Assembly (NCBI RefSeq): GCF_965225875.1
Contig: NZ_CBDDBS010000001.1
Coordinates: 1 to 64,000 of the forward strand
Length of the DNA: 64,000 nt
Origin: Haliscomenobacter sp965225875
Lineage (GTDB): Bacteria; Bacteroidota; Bacteroidia; Chitinophagales; Saprospiraceae
Direction: 5' to 3'
Shown here piece by piece: positions 51,542-58,893 of the stretch. The notes under the pieces are model-generated. The model made no database searches. It saw only the letters and a program-made list of their open reading frames with translations, and was not told where the DNA came from. The position numbers were made by a program, and so were the translations under genes. Every line of letters begins with the position of its first letter. Position 1 is the first letter of the stretch.

Positions 51542-52891
51542 ATGCAAATTCTGAAGTTTGGTGGCACATCGGTGGGAAGTCCGGAAAGAATGCGTCGGGT
51601 AGGCGAACTGATCGACGATGGTTTACCCAAAATTGTGGTTCTATCCGCTGTGTCTGGTACAACCAACAAGTTGGTCGAATTGAGTGAACTCATTCGCAAA
51701 CAACAGATTGAAGCCGCATCCATCAAACTCGCTGCCTTACGTGAAGAATACCGGGTATTTGTGAATGAGTTACTGCCAAATGAACCTTTCCAGGAAAGAG
51801 GCCACACTGTAGCAAGAGGTATTTTTGATGAAATGGAGCAACTGTTATGGGTCAATCGCTTTGAAAGCAGCCACGAAAAATGGATTTTGGCCCAAGGCGA
51901 GGTGATTTCGACCAACCTGTTCCAAATCTACATGGAATTGATTGAACGGCCTTCTGTATTGCTCTCCGCACTGGATTTCATGCGCATCGATGAGCACGGC
52001 GAGCCCGATATGGATTGGATTCAGCGACGTTTGGAACTGCTGTTGTCCCAACAACACCCTTTAGCCACCTATTTCATTACCCAGGGATACATCTGCCGCA
52101 ATGCTGCCGATGAAGTAGACAACCTGCAACGTGGTGGAAGTGATTACAGCGCAACTTTGATTGGTGCGGCCATCCGGGCGGAAGAAATTCAAATTTGGAC
52201 CGATATCGATGGCATTCACAACAACGACCCACGCATTGTAGAAAATACCTGGCCAATTCGGCAGGTATCGTACCGGGAAGCTGCCGAGCTGGCTTATTTT
52301 GGGGCCAAAATTTTGCACCCAACCTGTGTCATCCCAGCCGAAGACCGTCAGGTGCCAATTGTGTTGAAAAACACTTTTGAGCCAAAATCACCAGGAACTT
52401 TAATTTCTAATGCATCTTCCAACCGAACCATAACCGCCATTGCCGCTAAAGATGGCATCACCGCCATCAAAATTCAAAGTGGGAGAATGTTGCATGCTTA
52501 TGGCTTTTTGCGTCGGGTGTTTGAAGTATTCGAACAATTCCGTACGCCGATTGACATGATCACCACTTCCGAAGTGTCGGTTTCCTTGACTATTGATTCC
52601 GACAAACACTTGCCAGAAATCATCCGCTCACTGGAGCTTTTTGGAGACGTGAGTGTGGACAAGAATCAGTCGATCATCTGTATCGTGGGAGATGCACTAA
52701 GCGCACATACCGAAGTAACCAAACATATTTTTTCGGCACTGGAAAGTATCCCATTGCGAATGGTTTCTTACGGTGGGAGCAACAACAACATCTCGATTCT
52801 GGTGAGTCAGGATGCCAAAAATGCTGCCCTGCGCAGCTTGCACAAACACTTATTTCAAAACACAAATACTACGCTGTCAGTAAATTTTTAG
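51542..52891 (+). CDS. lysC: Aspartokinase (aspartate kinase)
   Basis: First step of lysine, threonine, methionine and diaminopimelate synthesis: ATP-dependent phosphorylation of aspartate. The kinase domain (about 1-285) has KFGGTSVG (5-12), GRGGSDY-type QRGGSDYSATLIGAAI and TDIDGIHNNDPRIV. The C-terminal part (about 300-449) holds two ACT domains (GITAIKIQSGRMLHAYGFLRRVFEVFE; ICIVGDALSAHTEVTKHIFSALE) with the SYGGSNNNISILV pattern of a lysine-sensing enzyme. Monofunctional, 449 aa, like E. coli LysC. Ends with a strong terminator. Confidence 0.95.
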   Translation: MQILKFGGTSVGSPERMRRVGELIDDGLPKIVVLSAVSGTTNKLVELSELIRKQQIEAASIKLAALREEYRVFVNELLPNEPFQERGHTVARGIFDEMEQLLWVNRFESSHEKWILAQGEVISTNLFQIYMELIERPSVLLSALDFMRIDEHGEPDMDWIQRRLELLLSQQHPLATYFITQGYICRNAADEVDNLQRGGSDYSATLIGAAIRAEEIQIWTDIDGIHNNDPRIVENTWPIRQVSYREAAELAYFGAKILHPTCVIPAEDRQVPIVLKNTFEPKSPGTLISNASSNRTITAIAAKDGITAIKIQSGRMLHAYGFLRRVFEVFEQFRTPIDMITTSEVSVSLTIDSDKHLPEIIRSLELFGDVSVDKNQSIICIVGDALSAHTEVTKHIFSALESIPLRMVSYGGSNNNISILVSQDAKNAALRSLHKHLFQNTNTTLSVNF

Positions 52892-52950
52892 GCTAAGAAA
52901 CGCATTCAGTAATTTTTTTTTCTGGTTAGGGCATACTGAATGCATAATCA

Positions 52951-52992
52951 AACCCGCTTGAAAGGTGAATGAACCTTTCAGCGGGTTTTTTC
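52951..52992 (+). terminator. Rho-independent terminator of lysC
   Basis: AACCCGCTTGAAAGG (52951-52965) pairs with CCTTTCAGCGGGTT (about 52974-52987) with one bulged base, followed by TTTTC. Stem of about 14 bp. Confidence 0.88.
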
Positions 52993-53096
52993 TTAAAAAC
53001 ATTGTAAATCAATTCGATGTGATAATTCTGAAAAAAACTTAAAAAAAAATCAGCAAACATGTGACTTCGTTTTAATCTCTCAGTCTAAAGATAAAA

Positions 53097-53127
53097 TTTG
53101 AAAAACGAACTAAACCCTTTACCTTTG
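53097..53127 (+). promoter_or_regulatory. Promoter of candidate small RNA (TTTG-19 bp-TACCTTTG)
   Basis: TTTG at 53097-53100 and TACCTTTG at 53120-53127, spaced 19 bp, fit the Bacteroidota consensus. Transcription should begin near 53134. It lies downstream of the lysC terminator and has no reading frame behind it. Confidence 0.65.
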
Positions 53128-53133
53128 TGAGCT

Positions 53134-53317
53134 GAACCTTAATATTCCGTCCCAATCATTCAGTGTATTCGCCAACCGGTGAATCACAAAACTGCGTAAA
53201 ATTTACAAGACCTTTTTTCCATGCTTACTCTGGACTTTGTCCATACGTATAAAGATTGTTTATAGGGGGAACTTATTACATTTTGGGGGCAGGGCGTTGA
53301 ACGCCTTGCCTCTTTTT
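53134..53317 (+). ncRNA. Candidate structured small RNA between lysC and purH
   Basis: About 184 nt bounded by a good promoter and a terminator (GGCAGGGCG 53288-53296, loop TTGAA, CGCCTTGCC 53302-53310, then TCTTTTT), with no supported reading frame. Predicted helices: AATA-TTCC (53141-53148) with GGAA-CT-TATT (53268-53277) as closing stem; GTG-T-ATTC-GCC (53163-53173) with GGT-GAAT-CAC (53178-53187); and TGGAC-TTT-GTCCA (53231-53243). The size is near that of 6S RNA but the branched shape differs, so I do not name it. Alternatives are a riboregulator of purH or a remnant leader. purH has its own -7 box after the terminator, so this is probably a separate unit. Confidence 0.5.
53288..53317 (+). 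terminator. Rho-independent terminator of the candidate small RNA
   Basis: A 9-bp GC-rich stem with one G-U pair and a 5-nt loop, followed by TCTTTTTATT. Ends transcription 92 bp before the purH ATG. Confidence 0.82.
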
Positions 53318-53363
53318 ATTTTAACCCACTACTTACTAACTGCACACAATCGCAAAAACTATT

Positions 53364-53371
53364 TACCTTTG
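53364..53371 (+). promoter_or_regulatory. -7 box (TACCTTTG) of purH
   Basis: Perfect TAnnTTTG, 37 bp before the purH ATG and after the small-RNA terminator. No TTTG is present at -33. No PurR-type or purine-riboswitch sequence was recognised. Confidence 0.5.
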
Positions 53372-53408
53372 CGCATCTTTTTTCAAACTGTATCTACCAA
53401 ACCAAACA

Positions 53409-54935
53409 ATGGCACATAAGAAAATTCAGTCAGCCCTTATTTCTGTGTACTATAAGGATGGACTAGAACCGATTATTCGCGAATTGCACCAGCATGGCGT
53501 AACCCTCTATTCTACTGGCGGAACCCAACAGTTCATTGAAGAATTGGGGATTCCCGTTATCCCGGTGGAAGATTTGACCTCCTATCCTTCCATTTTAGAT
53601 GGGCGGGTAAAGACCCTGCACCCCAAAATTTTTGGCGGCATTCTAGCGCGGCGGGAGGAAAAACACCAGGCTCAGTTGGCGCAATACGAGATCCCCGAAA
53701 TTGACCTGGTAATCGTTGACCTCTATCCTTTTGAGGAAACTGTGGCCAGCACGAGCGATGAAAAAACCATCATCGAAAAAATAGACATCGGGGGCATTTC
53801 CCTGATTCGGGCAGCAGCTAAAAACTACCAGGATGTAGCCATTGTAGCTTCACGCAATGATTATCCTTTTTTCCTGGAACTGATCCAAACCAAACAAGGT
53901 GCAACGGCCCTGGAAGATCGCAAAGAACTGGCTCGTCGGGGCTTTTTGGTGTCCAGCCATTACGATACTGCCATTTTCAATTATTTCAACCGGGGAGTAC
54001 AAGAACCCTTGTTCAAACACAGCCTGATCCAACACGAAACCCTGCGCTACGGAGAGAACCCACATCAAAAGGCCGTATTCCATGGTGACCTGGAGCAACT
54101 GTTTGAAAAATTGGGCGGCAAAGCGATTTCTTTTAATAATATGGTCGACATCGACGCGGCTGTCGCTTTGATGCGGGAGTTTTTGGACGATGAGCCCACT
54201 TTTGCCATTCTCAAACACACCAACGCTTGTGGTGTGGCTACCCGTCCTACCGTTTTGGAAGCCTGGCAAGCTGCTCTTCAGGCAGATAATGTGTCAGCCT
54301 TTGGCGGGATTTTGATTTCCAATACTAAAATTGACCTGGCTACGGCTCAAGCTGTAGATGAAATATTTTACGAGGTTTTGCTGGCACCCGATTTTGATCC
54401 GGCCGCAGCAGAACTTTTGGTAAAAAAGAAAAACCGCATTCTGCTCAAAATCAAACACTTTGATGTACAAGCGCGCAATTTCCGCAGCTTGCTCAATGGA
54501 GTGATCGAGCAAGATACCGACCTGGCCATCGAAACGCAGGATGATTTCAAGGTGGTGTCCAAAAAAGCACCCACTACCGCAGAAATCAAAGACATGATTT
54601 TTGCCAACAAGTGTGTCAAACACCTGAAATCAAATGCAATTGCCCTGGCCAAAAATGCGCAATTGATTGGTATGGGCTGCGGTCAAACCTCACGGGTGGA
54701 TTCCATGCGCCACGCCATTGAAAAAGCCAATCGTTTTGGTTTGGACATCAATGGTGCAGTGATGGCTTCTGACGCGTTTTTCCCATTCTCCGATAGTGTA
54801 CAACTGGCCCACGAAGCCGGGGTTACTGCGGTAGTACAACCAGGTGGGTCCATCCGCGATCAGGATAGCGTGGATTATGCAGATACGCATGGGCTGGCGA
54901 TGGTGATGACCGGGGTACGGCATTTTAAACATTAA
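53409..54935 (+). CDS. purH: Bifunctional AICAR formyltransferase/IMP cyclohydrolase
   Basis: Last two steps of purine synthesis: formyl transfer from 10-formyl-tetrahydrofolate to AICAR, then ring closure to IMP. The N-terminal cyclohydrolase (about 1-195) has STGGTQQFIEELGIPV, the conserved LDGRVKTLHPKIFGGIL and DLYPFEETVA. The transferase half (about 200-508) has LRYGENPHQKA (the catalytic His lies in the K-H pair FAILKHTNACGVA), ASDAFFPFSD and the end HGLAMVMTGVRHFKH. Length 508 aa is standard. It is followed after 2 nt by a REP palindrome and then coaX. Confidence 0.97.
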   Translation: MAHKKIQSALISVYYKDGLEPIIRELHQHGVTLYSTGGTQQFIEELGIPVIPVEDLTSYPSILDGRVKTLHPKIFGGILARREEKHQAQLAQYEIPEIDLVIVDLYPFEETVASTSDEKTIIEKIDIGGISLIRAAAKNYQDVAIVASRNDYPFFLELIQTKQGATALEDRKELARRGFLVSSHYDTAIFNYFNRGVQEPLFKHSLIQHETLRYGENPHQKAVFHGDLEQLFEKLGGKAISFNNMVDIDAAVALMREFLDDEPTFAILKHTNACGVATRPTVLEAWQAALQADNVSAFGGILISNTKIDLATAQAVDEIFYEVLLAPDFDPAAAELLVKKKNRILLKIKHFDVQARNFRSLLNGVIEQDTDLAIETQDDFKVVSKKAPTTAEIKDMIFANKCVKHLKSNAIALAKNAQLIGMGCGQTSRVDSMRHAIEKANRFGLDINGAVMASDAFFPFSDSVQLAHEAGVTAVVQPGGSIRDQDSVDYADTHGLAMVMTGVRHFKH

Positions 54936-54937
54936 TT

Positions 54938-54998
54938 CGTACGGGCGGCCCTATGTGGTCGCCCTAATCATAGGCAACCACGAAGGGTCGCCTCTACG
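54938..54998. repeat. Family B REP palindrome between purH and coaX
   Basis: The arms 54938-54963 and 54973-54998 are complementary at 20 of 26 positions. The TGTGGTCGCCC word is also in the RAYT-proximal units at 32070-32124. It fills almost the whole 68-bp gap between the purH stop and the coaX ATG. Confidence 0.82.
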
Positions 54999-55003
54999 AG
55001 AGG

Positions 55004-55729
55004 ATGAATTTAACGATCGACATTGGCAACTCCCGCACCAAACTTGCCCTCTTTGAGGGGGATGTGCTGGTATTGCGCCAACTCTGGGAAAAATGGACGA
55101 TCGAGGATTTATTACAACTGGTAACCAACCATAAGGTGCAGAATGTGATCTTATGTTCGGTAGGTCGGCAATTAGAACCAGCTGAATTAAAGCGCTTGGA
55201 AAGCCAATGTCGCCTCATACAATTGGATGCAGATACCCCACTCCCCATCCGCAATGCGTACAAAACTCCACAAACTCTGGGGAAAGATCGCCTTGCTGCA
55301 GTGGTCGGAGCACATGCCATTTTTCCAGGGGAGAATTGTCTGGTGGTAGATGCAGGCAGCTGTATTACTTACGAGTTTTTGAGTGCAGAAGGCGTTTATT
55401 TGGGAGGAAATATTGCTCCCGGAGTAAAAATGCGGCTGCGCGCCATGCATGAATTTACCGCAAGGCTTCCGGAAGTGGAGTTGAATGGGCTTCAAGAATG
55501 GATTGGAGATTCTACCCCAAATGCCATGAACAATGGTGCATTGTTGGGTACCGCACTCGAAATTGAAGGGTATAGTCAAAAATGGGCAACCGTAGAAAGT
55601 CACAGCAAAACCATACTTACCGGAGGAGATGCTGCGCTTTTGCTACAAACCCTGAGCATCAGCGCAATACACGAACCCGATTTAGTATTCATTGGATTGA
55701 ACAAAATATTGAAACATAATGTCGAGTAG
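55004..55729 (+). CDS. coaX: Type III pantothenate kinase
   Basis: First step of coenzyme A synthesis from pantothenate, of the CoA-insensitive, monovalent-cation-dependent type III. Features: N-terminal phosphate loop TIDIGNSRTKLALFEG, PQTLGKDRLAAVVGAHAIF, the conserved VDAGSCITYE and GGNIAPGVKMRLRAMHEFTARLP, and LTGGDAALL at the end. 241 aa, as expected. The last 11 bases overlap the following outer-membrane protein gene, so expression is coupled. Family B palindrome lies immediately upstream. Confidence 0.95.
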   Translation: MNLTIDIGNSRTKLALFEGDVLVLRQLWEKWTIEDLLQLVTNHKVQNVILCSVGRQLEPAELKRLESQCRLIQLDADTPLPIRNAYKTPQTLGKDRLAAVVGAHAIFPGENCLVVDAGSCITYEFLSAEGVYLGGNIAPGVKMRLRAMHEFTARLPEVELNGLQEWIGDSTPNAMNNGALLGTALEIEGYSQKWATVESHSKTILTGGDAALLLQTLSISAIHEPDLVFIGLNKILKHNVE

Positions 55730-57086
55730 TTGGACGATAAAAACGGCGCTTTGCGCAGCCGTGCTGGTACTGTGGATGCCCTGGGTGGCCTCGGCACAAA
55801 CGACCACCGCACAAATTTTACCCAAACAAAATTCACCCTATTCTCGTTTTGGCCTGGGTGATTTGTTTTCGTCAGCCCTGGTATCACAAACCGGGGTGGC
55901 GGGCATGGGGATTGCCCTGCGCGATGGTTCGCATACCAATTGGTTGAATCCAGCCGCATTGAGTTCACTGGAAGTTGCCGCTTTTGAATCGGGAGTATCG
56001 GCCAAGTACTCAGCCCTCTCTGATGGAGATCAAAAGGATGCTGCCTTTAGTGGCAACTTGCGCCAACTTTCCCTGGCCTTCCCATTGAACAACTCGATCA
56101 ACCGGGCACAAGAACGCAAAAAACACAATTTCAACTGGGGTATGGGATTTCACCTGAGCCCGTATTCCGAAGTTGGGTACAATATCCAAAACGTAGAAAT
56201 CCGGGGCGAAACCCTCGATCGCATTACGACTGACCTGAAGGGGTCTGGCGGAACCTATAAATTGGGATTTGGCAATGGGGTTCGCATTGGTAATTTATCA
56301 CTAGGTGCGGAATTACAGGCTCTTTTTGGAAAAGTTGCCAATAGCCGGGGCGTATACCTGGACAGCGTGGCACTGGCCTACTCCACCGATTTACAGGATG
56401 ACATCAGCTACCGAAGCACCATTTTTAAACTGGGTGCTCAATACGTCATCAACCTTGATAAACCCAATGAACGTGGCATTCAGGATATTGGAGATCGTTC
56501 ATTTATCCTTGGTTTCACTTATACACCCAATAGTGACCTCAAATCGGTGAGTAGTCGTTTGTACCGTCGTTTATCTCCTAATTCTTCGGTATCAGATACC
56601 ATCACCTACGAATCGGATATTGCCCGCGGAGGAACTTTGCCCAGTGAAATGGGTTTCGGTCTGACCTATGAATCTTTGGGTAAATTGCGCATCAGCGCCG
56701 AATACCTGCAAACGCGCTGGAGTGAGTACCTGAATGAAGCAAAAGTAGAATCACTTTCCGACTCTCGCCGCATGGCTTTTGGTGTTGAATTTATTCCTAA
56801 TGTTCAGTCTTACAACAACAACTGGAGTCGTTCAAGGTACCGTTTGGGTGTTTTTCACGCCCAGGACGCTCGTAGCAATAACGGGCAACAGCTGACCAAT
56901 TACGGCTTAACATTGGGCGTTGGTATTCCAATCATTTTGCCTCGTCAAACCCTTTCTTTTGTCAATTTAGCACTTGAAGCGGGTCGTTTTGGCGCCGTTG
57001 ATGGTTTGAAAGAAACCTATGTGCAGTTCCATTTTGGCTTTACGCTGAACGACAGCAGTTGGTTCTTCAAGCGGAAGTTCAATTAA
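55719..57086 (+). CDS. Outer-membrane beta-barrel protein encoded in the coaX operon
   Basis: 455-residue exported barrel. Signal peptide (AAVLVLWMPWVASAQ), then N-terminal SPYSRFGLGDLFSSALVSQTGVAGMGIALRDGSHTNWLNPAALSSL, similar in pattern to FadL/PorV-type proteins. Many amphipathic strands follow (NFNWGMGFHLSPYSEVGYNI, GFGLTYESLGKLRISAEYLQT), with a C-terminal aromatic stretch (YVQFHFGFTLNDSSWFFKRKFN). A barrel gene in this place after coaX is a conserved Bacteroidota arrangement. Function is not known; candidates are lipid transport or a secretion partner. Confidence 0.8.
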   Translation: MSSSWTIKTALCAAVLVLWMPWVASAQTTTAQILPKQNSPYSRFGLGDLFSSALVSQTGVAGMGIALRDGSHTNWLNPAALSSLEVAAFESGVSAKYSALSDGDQKDAAFSGNLRQLSLAFPLNNSINRAQERKKHNFNWGMGFHLSPYSEVGYNIQNVEIRGETLDRITTDLKGSGGTYKLGFGNGVRIGNLSLGAELQALFGKVANSRGVYLDSVALAYSTDLQDDISYRSTIFKLGAQYVINLDKPNERGIQDIGDRSFILGFTYTPNSDLKSVSSRLYRRLSPNSSVSDTITYESDIARGGTLPSEMGFGLTYESLGKLRISAEYLQTRWSEYLNEAKVESLSDSRRMAFGVEFIPNVQSYNNNWSRSRYRLGVFHAQDARSNNGQQLTNYGLTLGVGIPIILPRQTLSFVNLALEAGRFGAVDGLKETYVQFHFGFTLNDSSWFFKRKFN

Positions 57087-57090
57087 TGAG

Positions 57091-57161
57091 GAAAGGATGC
57101 ATTTTCCTCAATCGGCACCTCAGCTCCGCTCGGTGAACGATTGAATAAAATGCATCCTTTC
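57091..57161. terminator. Bidirectional terminator hairpin between convergent genes
   Basis: GAAAGGATGCATTTT (57091-57105) pairs exactly with 57147-57161, with further pairing CAATCG/CGATTG inside. It lies 5 nt after the barrel gene and 9 nt before the end of the ABC ATPase gene. It has single-copy arms, unlike family A. Confidence 0.8.
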
Positions 57162-57169
57162 TTCATCAA

Positions 57170-57994
57170 TTACAGCGTTTTAAACAACCCCCTCACCTCA
57201 TCCACCAACTCGTGGAAATCCCGCCGGCCCATCACATTTTCTTGCCAGGCCAGACCACGGTCGATCAAATTATAAGTGTATTTGATGCGCGAACCGGGGA
57301 TAATTTCACCCTTGTCGTCCCGATCTCGTCCCATCACCCACAAGGTATCCGCGATGGAAGCCGTCGATTCAATGTCGTGTGACACAACGATAATTGTGTT
57401 GTGTTCGTGCAAAGCGGCAATGCTGCGCAGCAATTCACATACTTTTTCAATCATGATGATGTCCAATCCACTGAAAGGCTCATCAAGCAGAAGGAAGTGA
57501 TCTGAGCAGAGCAATTGCTGGGCAATAGCCACCCTTTGGCGTTGCCCACCAGAGAGTTCTGCCGGGAATTTATTGGCATGGCCTTGCAAGCCAAAGTGCG
57601 CCAACATTTCTTCACATTTGGTTTTTTGCTCATTAGCAGGTAGTCCTTTTCGTGCAGCCGCAACCATCAAATTCCCCATGACAGTACGGTGGCTAAAAAG
57701 CGGATAACTTTGTTGGACGACCCCTACCCTACCCACTTTTACCGGAGTAAGTGGATCACCCAAGAGTACTTGACCACTATCTGGTTTGATTAAGCCAGCC
57801 AGGATTTCAAAAAATTTGGTTTTACCGATCCCCGATGGACCCAAAAACCCTACGATTTGTCCCTGGCTCAGCCCTGGTCGAACCACATCGCGAATGTCTA
57901 CGTTGACATCGCGCAGAATCTGATTTCCGCCCAGGTTAAGCGAAACATTTTCAACCTTAAGAATGGTATTTTTAAACTCGTGTGTCAGTGCCAT
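57170..57994 (-). CDS. ABC transporter ATP-binding protein (with OmpA-fused binding protein)
   Basis: Cytosolic motor subunit. Walker A GPSGIGKT (52-59), Q-loop VQQSYPLF, signature LSGGQ (147-151, LSGGQRQR), Walker B LLLDEP (168-173), H-loop VSHD. The nearest subgroups are nitrate/taurine/sulfonate-type importers (NrtD/TauB/SsuB). The C-terminal ~45 residues after the H-loop (YTYNLIDRGLAWQENVMGRRDFHELVDEVRGLF) are longer than in TauB and may dock on the partner. The gene is last in the operon binding protein-OmpA fusion, permease, ATPase; 9 bp from the permease. Confidence 0.9.
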   Translation of the reverse strand: MALTHEFKNTILKVENVSLNLGGNQILRDVNVDIRDVVRPGLSQGQIVGFLGPSGIGKTKFFEILAGLIKPDSGQVLLGDPLTPVKVGRVGVVQQSYPLFSHRTVMGNLMVAAARKGLPANEQKTKCEEMLAHFGLQGHANKFPAELSGGQRQRVAIAQQLLCSDHFLLLDEPFSGLDIIMIEKVCELLRSIAALHEHNTIIVVSHDIESTASIADTLWVMGRDRDDKGEIIPGSRIKYTYNLIDRGLAWQENVMGRRDFHELVDEVRGLFKTL

Positions 57995-58003
57995 GTTAAA
58001 AGC

Positions 58004-58810
58004 TTATCTTCTTTCCAAACTCAAAGAAGCATAGGGACAAATAATGTTTTTGACGACTCCAATGAGGTAGTCCATACTGATCCCCACCAGGAGGATCAAA
58101 ATCTGGATAGCAAAAACGGCATCCAGGTGCAAGTGTTTATTCTGATTGAGCAACATGGCGCCAATTCCACCTTCAGCACGAGATATGCCTTCCACCATAG
58201 TCAGCATCATCCAGCTGATGGCAAAGTTTTGGCGAATGATCTCAAACACCTCGTGCAATCGCCCCAGAATGATGACTTCCCACACGGTTTGCCATTCGCT
58301 CATGCCCAGGGTGCGGGCATGGTTGAACTCCGTTTTGGGAATCGCCTGAATCATTGCGATCGCTGATGTGACAAAAAATACCGTAATGCCAAACACCATT
58401 AAAGACACTTTAAGGTTATGACCGCCAGAGGTAAGCAGGGTAAAAACGAAGCTCAAGCCGACCAGAGTTAAAAAGCGTCCTTTGGAAACAATGAAAGCGG
58501 TGGGTCGAAAAAAAGGCAAAACCGTCAGATAAGACAAGGCCAGAGAAATCAATATCGCCAAACCCATGGCTTGCAAACAGAGCCCCATACTGGTGAACAA
58601 TTCCCGGATTAAATCGCCCCCCTTCAACAGGCGGTTAAAGGCGGAAAGGATTTCAGGCGGTCGGGGCAAAATTTCGGAAGAAGAATACCAGGCGACCATA
58701 GCGATGATGATTTGCACCACGATGATTAGAGCCATGGTCATTTTGCTGACGCTGGTATTGGGTTTAAACGCCCGAATGAGGTCTTGGAGGTAGTTGGACA
58801 TGGTTGGCAT
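58004..58810 (-). CDS. ABC transporter permease (BPD_transp_1 type)
   Basis: Inner-membrane channel, 268 aa with about six predicted helices (starting MTMALIIVVQIIIAMVAWY). The EAA-type coupling loop is IPKTEFNHARTLGMSEWQTVWEVIILGRLHEVFEIIR, split by the conserved G and followed by the last helices. This belongs with taurine/sulfonate/nitrate-type permeases. Start at 58810 or 58801 (MSNYLQDLIRAF); the second is equally possible. A family B palindrome sits 4 nt upstream, between it and the binding-protein gene. Substrate unknown. Confidence 0.88.
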   Translation of the reverse strand: MPTMSNYLQDLIRAFKPNTSVSKMTMALIIVVQIIIAMVAWYSSSEILPRPPEILSAFNRLLKGGDLIRELFTSMGLCLQAMGLAILISLALSYLTVLPFFRPTAFIVSKGRFLTLVGLSFVFTLLTSGGHNLKVSLMVFGITVFFVTSAIAMIQAIPKTEFNHARTLGMSEWQTVWEVIILGRLHEVFEIIRQNFAISWMMLTMVEGISRAEGGIGAMLLNQNKHLHLDAVFAIQILILLVGISMDYLIGVVKNIICPYASLSLERR

Positions 58811-58813
58811 ATT

Positions 58814-58878
58814 CGTAGGGGCGCCCCTACATGGTCGCCCCTATTTTTCGTGGGCAACCATGTAGGGTCGCCCCTACG
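58814..58878. repeat. Family B REP palindrome inside the ABC operon
   Basis: The arms 58814-58840 and 58852-58878 pair at 25 of 27 positions around an 11-nt loop. CGTAGGGGCGCCCCTAC (58814-58830) is identical over 17 bp to the centre of the palindrome in the RAYT gene. It is transcribed between the binding-protein stop (58894) and the permease start, the position of the well-known REP between malE and malF in E. coli. Confidence 0.9.
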
Positions 58879-58893
58879 GTTGCCCGACCGATT

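Noticed and set aside
53134..53317. Purine riboswitch before purH
   Set aside because: The conserved loops of the purine riboswitch were not found, and the terminator is followed by a separate -7 box for purH.
53237..53419. Small open frame ahead of purH
   Set aside because: It runs through the GC-rich terminator and the purH -7 box and has no protein-like character.
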